From contig CBFIBY010000059.1 in assembly GCA_965660955.1 (NCBI GenBank), forward strand, positions 1-13,685: 13,685 nt of DNA. The letters are read 5' to 3'. The stretch's first letter is position 1. The number at the start of each line of letters is the position of its first letter. Positions 6,247 to 13,685 of the stretch are shown here, piece by piece. Made by a program: the position numbers and the translations under genes. This DNA comes from UBA2040 sp965660955 (lineage in GTDB: Bacteria > Bacteroidota > Bacteroidia > Flavobacteriales_D > Crocinitomicaceae). The notes under the pieces are model-generated. The model ran no database searches and was not told the DNA's origin. It saw only the letters and a list, made by a program, of their open reading frames with translations.

Positions 6247-7122
6247 TTAGTTATTCAAAGCCTCAGCTCCACCAACGATCTCTAAGATTTCGTTTGTAAT
6301 GGCTGCTTGACGTGCTTTGTTGTATTGTAATTTCAAATCTTTTTGAAGGTCACTTGCGTTATCCGTTGCTTTGTGCATCGCTGTCATACGCGCTCCGTGC
6401 TCAGATGCATGCGAATCTAAAAGCGCTTTGAACAATTGTATTTTCAATGATTTCGGTATCAAATCTTCTACGATCTCCTCTTTAGAAGGCTCAAAGATGT
6501 AATCTCCCGTACTTTTTCCTTCTTCTTGCTCCGTTGCAACAATTGGCAAAATTTGTTCTGTCAATACGTTCTGAGAAGCTGCATTCACAAACTGATTGTA
6601 GACAACTACGATTTTATCAAACTCCTTGTTTACAAAACGCTCCATCAAGTCTTCAGCAACTTGTGCATTGTGCTCGAAAGTCAAATCAGAAAAGATATCT
6701 TCAGCTGCAGCTAAATCCTTGTTTGTGTAGTAAAAGTCTGATCGTTTGAAAGCATCTTTCACTTTCTTACCAAGACACAAAACTTTTGGATTTGCATTCT
6801 TGTATTCTCCATTCAACAATACATTCACCTTTTTGATGACGTTATTGTTGAATCCACCGCATAAACCACGATTGGAAGTAACGGCAACAATCAATACATT
6901 GTTCACCTCACGTTGCGCGGAATACGCATTTTCGGATGTATCCAATGTCGCGCTAACATTACTCAAAATTTCCTGCAATTTTTCTGAATAAGGTCGCATT
7001 TGCGTAATTGCATCTTGTGCTCTTTTCAGCTTCGCCGCAGAAACCATTTTCATGGCCGAAGTAATTTGCATCGTTGAACCAACGGATACAATTCGATTTC
7101 GTATTTCTTTTAAGTTTGCCAT
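6247..7122 (-). CDS. atpG: F1Fo ATP synthase gamma subunit
   Basis: Gamma is the central rotating stalk of F1 that couples c-ring rotation to conformational change in the catalytic sites. The 291-residue protein has the conserved N-terminal helix (MANLKEIRNRIVSVGSTMQITSAMKMVSAAKLKRAQ) and the conserved C-terminal helix (LLDSHASEHGARMTAMHKATDNA, then QAAITNEILEIVGGAEAL), which form the antiparallel coiled coil inside the alpha3beta3 ring. The central globular domain contains the usual SNRGLCGGFN segment. The length is normal. It is the last gene of the cluster, 83 nt after atpA, a longer gap than elsewhere in the operon. No atpD or atpC follows; the transcript appears to end at the hairpin at 6144-6175. 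Confidence 0.98.
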   Translation of the reverse strand: MANLKEIRNRIVSVGSTMQITSAMKMVSAAKLKRAQDAITQMRPYSEKLQEILSNVSATLDTSENAYSAQREVNNVLIVAVTSNRGLCGGFNNNVIKKVNVLLNGEYKNANPKVLCLGKKVKDAFKRSDFYYTNKDLAAAEDIFSDLTFEHNAQVAEDLMERFVNKEFDKIVVVYNQFVNAASQNVLTEQILPIVATEQEEGKSTGDYIFEPSKEEIVEDLIPKSLKIQLFKALLDSHASEHGARMTAMHKATDNASDLQKDLKLQYNKARQAAITNEILEIVGGAEALNN

Positions 7123-7148
7123 TTTTTAAAGTTTGAAATAAGAAATCT

Positions 7149-7183
7149 GAAATAAGAAGTGGTACATTCCATCTTCTTATTTC
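7149..7183 (-). promoter_or_regulatory. AT-rich inverted repeat between atpA and atpG
   Basis: A perfect 11-bp inverted repeat (GAAATAAGAAG at 7149-7159, CTTCTTATTTC at 7173-7183) encloses 13 nt that can add three further pairs (TGG/CCA) past a one-base bulge. A related GAAATAAGAA copy lies just left (7135-7144). It fills most of the 83-nt gap. There is no strong U-tract and the gene beyond is essential, so a true terminator is unlikely. A processing or translation-tuning hairpin is inferred. Confidence 0.55.
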
Positions 7184-7205
7184 TTCCTTCCAATTTCTTA
7201 TTTTA

Positions 7206-8780
7206 CTAATATTTTGCTGCTATTTCTTTTGCAACTTTTCCAAGCACGTCAGTCAAATCGTCCGTGTACTTACCTGATTTCAATGAAGCCATAACGTCTG
7301 AATGTTTCGCTTCTAAGTAATCCAAGTATTCGTTTTCGAAATCTTTTACTTTGTCGATAGGAACATTTTGAATCATTCCTTTCGTACCCACATAGATAAT
7401 CGCAATTTGTCTTTCAACTGTATATGGATCTCCTTCTTTTTGCTTCAAGATTTCAACATTACGTGCACCTTTGTCCAATACAGACTTAGTAGCTGCATCC
7501 AAATCCGATCCGAACTTAGCGAATGCTTCTAACTCACGGAATTGTGCTTGATCCAATTTCAATGTACCGGCAACTTTCTTCATGGATTTAATCTGTGCGT
7601 TACCACCAACACGTGATACCGAGATACCTACGTTAATCGCTGGACGAATACCTGAGTTAAATAGATCTGTTTCCAAGAAAATCTGACCATCAGTAATCGA
7701 AATTACGTTGGTTGGGATATACGCCGAAACGTCACCCGCTTGCGTTTCAATAATTGGAAGTGCCGTTAAAGATCCACCTCCTTTTACTTTTCCTTTCAAA
7801 GATTCAGGTAAATCATTCATTTGTGCTGCAATCGCGTCATCGTTGATGATTTTCGCTGCACGTTCCAATAAACGAGAGTGAAGGTAGAATACATCTCCTG
7901 GGTAAGCCTCACGACCTGGAGGACGACGTAACAACAAAGATACCTCACGGTAGGCAACCGCTTGTTTCGATAAATCATCATAAACGATCAATCCTGGGTG
8001 ACCTAAATCACGGAAGTATTCTCCAATCGCTGCTCCTGTCATCGGTGCATAAAACTGCATCGGTGCTGGATCTGCTGCGTTAGATGCTACAACAACTGTA
8101 TACGCCATTGCGCCTGCATCTTCTAATTTTTTCACAATACCTGCAACAGTCGATCCTTTTTGACCAACAGCTACGTAGATACAGTAAACTGTTTCTCCTC
8201 TATCGTGGAATTCTTTTTGGTTGATGATGGTATCAATACAAACGGTCGTTTTACCTGTTTGACGGTCACCAATAACCAACTCACGTTGTCCACGTCCTAC
8301 TGGAATCATGGCATCAATCGCTTTGATACCTGACTGAAGTGGTTCTGTAACTGGTTCACGGAAGATTACACCTGGTGCTTTTCTTTCGATTGGCATTTCA
8401 AATGTTTCTCCTTCGATTGGTCCTTTACCATCAATTGGCTGACCCAAAGTATCGACAACTCTTCCGAGCATTCCGTGACCTACTTTTACAGAAGCGATAC
8501 GTCCTGTACGTTTTACTGTATCGCCTTCTTTTACCAAAGTTGAACGACCCAATAATACAGCACCTACGTTATCTTCCTCAAGGTTCATCACGATTCCTTG
8601 CAATCCGCCGTCGAATTCGATCAACTCACCTGCTTGCGCTCCAGTAAGTCCATAAATACGTGCAATACCATCTCCAATTTGAAGAACGGTACCTACTTCT
8701 TGCAACTCCGCTTCCGATTTAAATCCGGAAAGCTGCTCTTTTAAAATTGCAGAAACTTCTGCTGGTTTTACATCTGCCAT
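7206..8780 (-). CDS. atpA: F1Fo ATP synthase alpha subunit
   Basis: Alpha forms the alpha3beta3 hexamer of F1 and supplies the non-catalytic nucleotide sites and the arginine finger to beta. The 524-residue protein has the N-terminal beta-barrel (VGTVLQIGDGIARIYGL), the Walker A loop GDRQTGKTT at about residues 171-179, the Walker B-like GLIVYDDLSKQA, the family signature around PAINVGISVSRVGGNAQ with the conserved arginine, and the helical C-terminal domain. The start MADVKPAEVSAILKEQL is normal for the phylum. It lies 27 nt after atpH and 83 nt before atpG. All key residues appear intact. Confidence 0.99.
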   Translation of the reverse strand: MADVKPAEVSAILKEQLSGFKSEAELQEVGTVLQIGDGIARIYGLTGAQAGELIEFDGGLQGIVMNLEEDNVGAVLLGRSTLVKEGDTVKRTGRIASVKVGHGMLGRVVDTLGQPIDGKGPIEGETFEMPIERKAPGVIFREPVTEPLQSGIKAIDAMIPVGRGQRELVIGDRQTGKTTVCIDTIINQKEFHDRGETVYCIYVAVGQKGSTVAGIVKKLEDAGAMAYTVVVASNAADPAPMQFYAPMTGAAIGEYFRDLGHPGLIVYDDLSKQAVAYREVSLLLRRPPGREAYPGDVFYLHSRLLERAAKIINDDAIAAQMNDLPESLKGKVKGGGSLTALPIIETQAGDVSAYIPTNVISITDGQIFLETDLFNSGIRPAINVGISVSRVGGNAQIKSMKKVAGTLKLDQAQFRELEAFAKFGSDLDAATKSVLDKGARNVEILKQKEGDPYTVERQIAIIYVGTKGMIQNVPIDKVKDFENEYLDYLEAKHSDVMASLKSGKYTDDLTDVLGKVAKEIAAKY

Positions 8781-8807
8781 AATATGTATATTCCACCAAG
8801 CTTGAAC

Positions 8808-9341
8808 TTAGTGAGTTAAACGTTGTTTTAAATTATTCAATTGATTTGATACGGAAGCATCGATTTGTTTGTCACCCATTTTTACAATGAAGCCACCAAT
8901 CAAGTCTGCATCTATTGTTTCTTTCACTTCTAATTTTCCTGTTACGTGCTCATCTACTTTCGCCAAAATTGCTTTTCGCGTAGCATCGTCTAAGGCAATT
9001 GCGGTAACAAGTTCAACAGGGACAATTCCCTTGTGTGCTTTTACTTCCGCTTCGAACGTTTTAGCAATTTCAGGTAAAACTCCTTCACGCCCATTTGTTG
9101 TAACCAATTCAAAGAAGGACATAGTTACTGCTTCAAACTGTCCGAAAACACTTTTGAAAACTTCGATCTTCTTGTTTCCTTCAACAATTGGGCTATTCAA
9201 AAGACGCCCCAATTCAGGATTACTTTCCAATGTTTCAGAGAAGAAATTCATATCTCCAGCAACAGAGTCCAAGTTCCCTTTTTCAAGAGCAAGGTCTAAG
9301 AGTGATTTCGCGTAACGAACGGCTGCTTTAGTTCCTTTCAT
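8808..9341 (-). CDS. atpH: F1Fo ATP synthase delta subunit (OSCP)
   Basis: Delta sits on top of F1 and joins it to the peripheral stalk formed by the b subunits. The 177-residue protein has the usual N-terminal helical bundle (KAAVRYAKSLLDLALEKG) and the conserved C-terminal segment with KLEVKETIDADLIGGFIVKMGDKQIDASV, the delta/OSCP family hallmark. Length and place, between atpF and atpA, are canonical. It begins 8 nt after the atpF stop, so translational coupling to atpF is likely. Confidence 0.96.
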   Translation of the reverse strand: MKGTKAAVRYAKSLLDLALEKGNLDSVAGDMNFFSETLESNPELGRLLNSPIVEGNKKIEVFKSVFGQFEAVTMSFFELVTTNGREGVLPEIAKTFEAEVKAHKGIVPVELVTAIALDDATRKAILAKVDEHVTGKLEVKETIDADLIGGFIVKMGDKQIDASVSNQLNNLKQRLTH

Positions 9342-9349
9342 GCTTTCGA

Positions 9350-9844
9350 TTAATTCATTTTAACTTCAGCAGCTAATTTCTCTGCCAATGCTTTTTGGTT
9401 ATCGTTAGATGACATATCTGTACGAACAAGTTTCTCTGCAATCTCTAATGAGAAAGAAGCAACTTGGTTCTTCAATTCTGAAATAGCTGCTGTTTTTTCG
9501 CTGTTGATTGCTTCACGAGCAGAAACCATCACTTTTTCAGCTTCCGTTTTCGCTACGTTCTTCGCATCATCCACCATTTTCGTTGCTACTTCTTTTGCAT
9601 CTTTAACGATTGCATCTCTTTCCGCTCTTGCTTCTTTCAACAAGTTCTCGTTTTGAGATTGCATAGCTTTCATTTCAGCTTTCGTTTTGTCTGCCAATTC
9701 CAATGATTCAGCAATTTTTTGCTCACGGTCATTGACTGCTTTCAACATGGGTTTCCATGCAAATTTCGCTAAAAGGAATAACAATAATGCAAAGACGATA
9801 CTCGTCCAAAACAACAATCCTAAATCTGGTATTACTAAATCCAT
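9350..9844 (-). CDS. atpF: F1Fo ATP synthase b subunit
   Basis: The b subunit forms the peripheral stalk that holds alpha3beta3 against the a subunit. The 164-residue protein has a single N-terminal membrane helix (about residues 10-29, LLFWTSIVFALLLFLLAKFAW) followed by KPMLKAVNDREQKIAESLELA and a long charged, alanine-rich helix with coiled-coil character to the C-terminus. There is only one b-type gene in the cluster, so a homodimer is expected rather than a b/b' pair. It is separated from atpE by 74 nt that hold a strong hairpin. Confidence 0.97.
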   Translation of the reverse strand: MDLVIPDLGLLFWTSIVFALLLFLLAKFAWKPMLKAVNDREQKIAESLELADKTKAEMKAMQSQNENLLKEARAERDAIVKDAKEVATKMVDDAKNVAKTEAEKVMVSAREAINSEKTAAISELKNQVASFSLEIAEKLVRTDMSSNDNQKALAEKLAAEVKMN

Positions 9845-9875
9845 TTCTTTATTCTTTTAAAATCAAACAATTAAT

Positions 9876-9912
9876 AAACCACTGCCGCAACCAACCGTTG
9901 AAGCAGTGGTTT
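9876..9912 (-). promoter_or_regulatory. Strong hairpin between atpE and atpF
   Basis: A perfect 10-bp stem (AAACCACTGC at 9876-9885, GCAGTGGTTT at 9903-9912) closes a 17-nt loop that contains its own small palindrome (CAACCGTTG). On the minus strand it begins 6 nt after the atpE stop and is followed by ATTAATTGTTTG, only a weak U-tract. The place suggests a 3' stabiliser or partial terminator protecting atpE mRNA; this role is inferred. Confidence 0.65.
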
Positions 9913-9918
9913 TTGCAA

Positions 9919-10137
9919 TTAAGCTCCAGTTTCTAGTCCCAAAAGACCAACTACAACTCCAAAAAGGGCTACACCCTCGATAAGAGCCGCTGCGATAATC
10001 ATAACCGACTGAATTTTTCCTGCTGCTTCCGGTTGACGAGCGATTGCGTCCATTGCTGATCCACCGATTCTTCCGATACCGACTCCAGCTCCTAAAACTG
10101 CAATACCTGCGCCAATTGCTGCTACACTTCCAACCAT
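9919..10137 (-). CDS. atpE: F1Fo ATP synthase c subunit
   Basis: The c subunit forms the membrane rotor ring that carries the translocated ion. The 72-residue protein is a helical hairpin: helix 1 with the glycine-rich GAGIAVLGAGVGIGRIGG, the polar loop ARQPEA, and helix 2 with the ion-carrying carboxylate E54 in AALIEGVALFGVVVG. The residue after E54 is glycine rather than serine or threonine, and helix 1 lacks the glutamine of sodium-binding rings, so proton coupling is likely (inference from the known sodium-site motif). It lies 27 nt after atpB. A hairpin follows, which may raise its yield relative to the other subunits. Confidence 0.98.
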   Translation of the reverse strand: MVGSVAAIGAGIAVLGAGVGIGRIGGSAMDAIARQPEAAGKIQSVMIIAAALIEGVALFGVVVGLLGLETGA

Positions 10138-10164
10138 AACTATTTGTTTTTATTTAATTACTAA

Positions 10165-11289
10165 TTAATGATGAGCTTCCTCTACGGCTGCTCCGATAAA
10201 CAAGGCAGATAATAAAGCAAACAAATAGGCTTGCAATATTGCTACCAACAATTCCAACACCGAAATAAACAAGGCCATTGGGACAGACAAAGCTCCCCAA
10301 GCAGCACTTTTATTGATGAAAATAATTGAGATCAATGCCAAGATGATAATGTGTCCCGCTGTGATATTAGCGAACAAACGAATCATTAAGGCGAAAGGTT
10401 TTGTGAAAATTCCAACGATTTCGATCGGCACCATGATCAAAAGCAATGCTTTTGGAACACCAGGTGTTGCGAAAATGTGCGTCCAATAATTCTTGTTAGC
10501 AGAAACCAACGTCAAAATCAATGTGCAAATCGCTAAGAAAAAGGTGATAGAAATGTTTCCGGTTAAGTTAGACCCTAACAAAGGAATCAAACCCAATAAG
10601 TTTGAAATCCAAATGAAGAAGAATATCGTTAATAAATAAGGAACGTATTTTTTATATTTCTTTTCTCCGATATTCTCTTTGGCAATATCGTCACGTACAA
10701 AAACAACAAACGGCTCAACAAATTTTGCTATCCCTTTTGGTGCAACAGCTCCGTTCTTTTTATAGTAACGCGCAGATGCAAACATGATTAATAAAATAAC
10801 GAAGAAGCTTAAGAACAAAGCAACTACGTTTCGTGTTACAGAAAAATCTAATGGTTTCGACCCAAGAACTTGACCGTCTTCAATTTTCAGTCCATTGTCT
10901 GCAACATGATAAATTTTTTCGTGATACATGGCGTATCCTTTCGCAGGACCTTCGCCTTCAACGTAAGATTCTAATTCATTCGTTTTTATATCCGTTGTGT
11001 ATTTCGTTTCACCGTGGTAAAAATGAGAAGAAGAAAATGTTTTTAGTCCACCGTCAATTAAAATAATTGGCAAGTAGATTGTCGCCGCATCGTGATGACC
11101 TCCCCAAAGGTGGTATTCATGAGCGTCTTTGACGTGTTCCATGATCATTTCACCTACATCAAACTCTTCATGCTCTTGGCTTTCACCGTGTGATTCATGA
11201 CCTGCATCACCACTCGCAAAACTTGTAAAAGACAAAAGCACTGCGAATACAGCTACTGCGAAAGATTTCAAGCTAAAGTTAATATCCAT
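10165..11289 (-). CDS. atpB: F1Fo ATP synthase a subunit with extended periplasmic N-terminus
   Basis: The a subunit provides the two half-channels for proton flow against the c-ring. I start it at ATG 11289 (374 residues); an upstream in-frame TTG at 11310 would add only seven residues and would sit too near the promoter. An N-terminal signal-like helix (about residues 7-26, ending SFASG) is followed by an acidic, histidine-rich segment (HESH, HEEF, EYHLWGGHH) before the membrane core. The core has the essential arginine R304 in ALMIRLFANITAGH and the C-terminal helices with VLELLVAILQAYLFALL. Bacteroidota a subunits often carry such an N-terminal extension, making them longer than the E. 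coli protein. It is the first gene of the operon, downstream of a TACCTTTG promoter element. Confidence 0.96.
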   Translation of the reverse strand: MDINFSLKSFAVAVFAVLLSFTSFASGDAGHESHGESQEHEEFDVGEMIMEHVKDAHEYHLWGGHHDAATIYLPIILIDGGLKTFSSSHFYHGETKYTTDIKTNELESYVEGEGPAKGYAMYHEKIYHVADNGLKIEDGQVLGSKPLDFSVTRNVVALFLSFFVILLIMFASARYYKKNGAVAPKGIAKFVEPFVVFVRDDIAKENIGEKKYKKYVPYLLTIFFFIWISNLLGLIPLLGSNLTGNISITFFLAICTLILTLVSANKNYWTHIFATPGVPKALLLIMVPIEIVGIFTKPFALMIRLFANITAGHIIILALISIIFINKSAAWGALSVPMALFISVLELLVAILQAYLFALLSALFIGAAVEEAHH

Positions 11290-11328
11290 TTTGGTAATTT
11301 TAGACGTCAATTGCTCTTAATTTTTGCG

Positions 11329-11336
11329 CAAAGGTA
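11329..11336 (-). promoter_or_regulatory. Bacteroidota -7 element for the atp operon
   Basis: On the minus strand TACCTTTG exactly fits TAnnTTTG. The nearest upstream TTG (11361-11359) is 22 bp away, slightly longer than the usual 17-20 bp, so the -33 element is uncertain. Transcription would start near 11322-11324, about 33 nt before the atpB ATG at 11289. No clear terminator was seen between the peptidase stop and this element, so some readthrough into the operon is possible. Confidence 0.6.
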
Positions 11337-11413
11337 GAGAAACTTTCTTGAAACATCACAACTTTTGAATCAATAATAATCAACAGAAAAAGGATAGGCT
11401 TTCAACGATGGAA

Positions 11414-13685
11414 TTAACGCTCTTTCGAAAAGTTGCTAAAATCAGTGAGAATAACATTAATCTTGGATATTCTAGCCATGATTTCACCCAATTTTAAGGT
11501 GTCCTCAGTATTCGATTTTTCTTCTTCCAAACTTTCCTTTCTTGCCGTTAAAGTTTGAATTAAATAATCCAGACTTTGCTCCGTGAACATTTTCGAATAA
11601 TAGCCCCCTTTTCGATCCAAATATCGATATACTTGAAGAGACTCATGAATTTGTTCGTCGCTCATACGACTATTAAACACAGTGTATGAATTCATTACCG
11701 AAAGTTGATCATAAACTCCGAGTTGTTGCGTCATTAATACATCTTTGAAAAAGGCTGCGTTTTCCTCACCACCATTGCTGCTGTATACTTGGGCTACAGA
11801 AGCCAACACCTTCGAAGATTTTTCCGATTCCAGTTTCTTTGCCGCTACCAAAGCTTCATCTGCATCAATCTTCGCAAGTTGCTTTAGACCGTTCCCAACT
11901 ACCAAGTAACTTTGGTCTTTATCAATGGAGTATTTCAACATAGAAACTAAGTCCTTGTCTTCAGTATTGGTCGTTAAGAATTTCGCTGCAGCTGCTCGAA
12001 CCTGCGATCGAGGGTCGTTTATCATCAAATTTTTAATTATGATATTTGCGGTTTTTGCCTTTTCTTCGGAAAGGTTTTTTGATTTACCGATAGCAATTTC
12101 ACGAATTTTCCAGAATTCATCGTTTAGTCCATCTAAAATCATTTGCTCAGAAAAAGCGTTACCCGATTCAATTCCATCTTGCAATGATTGGGCTCGTGTT
12201 TCGTAGCGATCAGAATTGTAAAACTGGAAAATGTATTGCGATAATGGTTTTTCTTCTTTGACTTTTCCGAGCAACATTTTATCCTCATCAAAAACTACAG
12301 CTCTTATTGCACCTTCGTATGGCAATTGAATCTCTTCTGTTATCTCATCAATCCAAACACGGTGCACTTTTTTTCCGTTGGCGTCATGAATTACGATATC
12401 AACCGGCAATTTGAATAAGGCATAATCTAGCACGTCTTGTTCTTGCTCAACAACGATGTTCACTTTCAAATTCTCTTCATCAATCGTATGTGAAACGTTT
12501 AGTATTGGATGTCCTTTCGATTCATACCATTGCTTGAAAAACCAATTTAGATCTTCACCCGTCACTTCCTCAAAGGCCAAACGAAGGTGATGATATTCAG
12601 CCGCTTTGTATTGGTTGTCTTTCAAATATTTAGAAATAGATGCAAAAAAGGCTTCGTCACCTAAATAATTCCGCAGCATATGCAAAATTCGTCCACCTTT
12701 ATTATACGAATGTCCATCAAACATTTGGTCCTTGTTGTCATAATGAAACCAGGCTAATTCATGATATCCACCCATTTGGGAAGACTGGAAATAACCATCT
12801 TCTTCTTTAATGGCTTGATAGTCGGCCTCATCTCTACCAAATTTATGCTCATCCCATAAATACTGCGAGTAGTTGGCAAAGGATTCGTTTAATGTAAGGT
12901 TCGCCCATGATTCTGCCGTTACTAGATCACCAAACCAATGATGAAACAGCTCGTGCGCAACGATAGCTTCATCATTTTCATCGAGCAATTCTCTTTTGTT
13001 TTTGTAGACGAAATCTCCAAAAATAACAGCTCCGGTATTTTCCATAGCTCCGGAAACATAGTCGCGAACGACAATTTGGTGATATTTGTCCCATGGGAAA
13101 GGAACATCCAATAATTCTGAAAAGAAGTTGATCATGTTTGGTGTTTCCCCGAAAATATCTTTGGCATATTTTTCCCATTCTTTCTCTACGTAATAGTTCA
13201 CCGCTAACTTTTTACCGCTTTTTAGAACTACCTCATCTTTTACAACAACAAATTCACCGACGCCCATCATAAATAGGTAAGGTGCGTGTGGCAAATCCTG
13301 TTTCCAATGATCAGTTCGTGTGCCATCTGCATTTTTCTTCGATGAAACGAGTTTCCCATTCGAAAGAGTCGTGTACTTATCTTGTACGGTANNNNNNNNN
13401 NTAATAAATATTTCCTGCGTCGTCTTGACATTTGGTGCGTCGATGGTTGGGAACCAAACAGAACTTGCTTCGGTTTCACCTTGCGTCCAAATCTGTGGCA
13501 TTTTGTTTTCATCTTCTCCAACAGGATTAATAAAGTAAAGACCTTTGTCTGAAGTGATGGCAGCGCTTCCACCTTCTTCTCTTTCATTTGGTTTCGCGAC
13601 ATACTTTATTTGAAGCGTATACTTGTCGTTTCGGGTGTAGGTTTTACCCAACTTGATTCGAAGGAAATCATCAGAATAAACGTAT
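11414..13685 (-). CDS. M1 family zinc aminopeptidase, 5' end cut by window edge
   Basis: This is a gluzincin metallopeptidase that removes N-terminal residues from peptides. The frame is open to the right edge (the first in-window residues read YVYSDDF), so the true start lies outside. The substrate-anchoring GAMEN motif is followed by the zinc site HELFHHWFGDLVT (HELFH at 12941-12955) and the third zinc ligand glutamate 18 residues further on in LNESFAN. The catalytic tyrosine is at 12704-12706, in SYNKGG. The C-terminal part (roughly 11414-12200) is helical and HEAT-like (DPRSQVRAAAAKFLTT). About 756 codons are visible. A 10-N gap at 13392-13401 falls within the N-terminal beta domain and adds four unknown residues. 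The active-site residues are intact. Substrate preference and cell location cannot be told without the N-terminus. Confidence 0.93.
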   Translation of the reverse strand, partial: YVYSDDFLRIKLGKTYTRNDKYTLQIKYVAKPNEREEGGSAAITSDKGLYFINPVGEDENKMPQIWTQGETEASSVWFPTIDAPNVKTTQEIFIXXXXTVQDKYTTLSNGKLVSSKKNADGTRTDHWKQDLPHAPYLFMMGVGEFVVVKDEVVLKSGKKLAVNYYVEKEWEKYAKDIFGETPNMINFFSELLDVPFPWDKYHQIVVRDYVSGAMENTGAVIFGDFVYKNKRELLDENDEAIVAHELFHHWFGDLVTAESWANLTLNESFANYSQYLWDEHKFGRDEADYQAIKEEDGYFQSSQMGGYHELAWFHYDNKDQMFDGHSYNKGGRILHMLRNYLGDEAFFASISKYLKDNQYKAAEYHHLRLAFEEVTGEDLNWFFKQWYESKGHPILNVSHTIDEENLKVNIVVEQEQDVLDYALFKLPVDIVIHDANGKKVHRVWIDEITEEIQLPYEGAIRAVVFDEDKMLLGKVKEEKPLSQYIFQFYNSDRYETRAQSLQDGIESGNAFSEQMILDGLNDEFWKIREIAIGKSKNLSEEKAKTANIIIKNLMINDPRSQVRAAAAKFLTTNTEDKDLVSMLKYSIDKDQSYLVVGNGLKQLAKIDADEALVAAKKLESEKSSKVLASVAQVYSSNGGEENAAFFKDVLMTQQLGVYDQLSVMNSYTVFNSRMSDEQIHESLQVYRYLDRKGGYYSKMFTEQSLDYLIQTLTARKESLEEEKSNTEDTLKLGEIMARISKINVILTDFSNFSKER
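13392..13401. other. Assembly gap of ten N inside the M1 peptidase gene
   Basis: Ten unknown bases lie between ...CTTGTACGGTA and TAATAAATATTTCC on the plus strand. The flanks share TA at their ends. Joining them with that 2-bp overlap keeps the frame and gives a continuous EIFITVQDKYTTLSNG, the expected form of this conserved region. The N-run therefore looks like a placeholder and not real missing sequence (inference). Confidence 0.9.

Noticed and set aside
8869..9315. A 148-codon open frame on the plus strand opposite atpH
   Set aside because: It is the antisense shadow of a clear delta subunit gene, has no recognisable domain and no promoter.
11287..11310. A start at the upstream TTG (11310) for atpB
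   Set aside because: It would add seven residues before the signal-like helix and leave only about 12 nt after the predicted transcription start. ATG at 11289 is better.
13391..13402. Frameshift or pseudogene in the M1 peptidase
   Set aside because: The frame continues on both sides of the N-run and the zinc-site and tyrosine residues are intact.

Overview
The window looks like a chromosomal segment of a Bacteroidota bacterium, probably Flavobacteriales; a Fluviicola/Crocinitomicaceae-like lineage is a guess. The reasons are a secreted protein with a gliding-motility-type (type IX secretion, type B) C-terminal sorting domain next to a PorP/SprF protein, promoters of the Bacteroidota form TTG-N19-TAnnTTTG, few Shine-Dalgarno sequences, and an atpBEFHAG cluster that lacks atpD and atpC. 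Most of the content is core genome. I found no phage, transposase, CRISPR array, defence system, tRNA or rRNA.

Left part (1-1869): a nearly complete rimP on the minus strand runs off the left edge. Its short leader carries a strong terminator-like hairpin directly before the start codon. Divergent from it, on the plus strand, lie a cysteine-rich DUF3109-family protein and a seven-helix membrane protein of unknown function, whose reading frames overlap by 8 nt.

Centre-left (1983-5500): a two-gene type IX secretion module. The first gene encodes a 788-residue multidomain exported protein with an N-terminal jelly-roll-like region, a SprB-like repeat, four related Ig-like modules with paired cysteines, a PKD-like module and a type B sorting domain. 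The second, 5 bp downstream, encodes its probable outer-membrane partner of the PorP/SprF family. An eight-copy heptanucleotide tandem repeat starts on the last base of the porP/sprF stop codon.

Centre (5501-6246): miaE (tRNA 2-methylthio-N6-isopentenyladenosine hydroxylase) on the minus strand, followed at higher coordinates by a terminator for the ATP synthase operon and a dispersed-type inverted repeat.

Right part (6247-11289): the F1Fo ATP synthase operon, read right to left as atpB (a), atpE (c), atpF (b), atpH (delta), atpA (alpha), atpG (gamma). Beta and epsilon are absent here and must be encoded elsewhere. Two intercistronic hairpins, one after atpE and one between atpA and atpG, suggest RNA-level adjustment of subunit ratios. 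Upstream (11414-13685) is the 3' portion of an M1-family zinc aminopeptidase interrupted by a 10-N assembly gap, which appears to be an artefact because the flanks join in frame through a 2-bp overlap.

There is no clearly new system. The points most worth a second look are the rimP leader hairpin, the hairpin after atpE, the repeat elements, the exported-protein/SprF pair and the DUF3109/membrane-protein pair.
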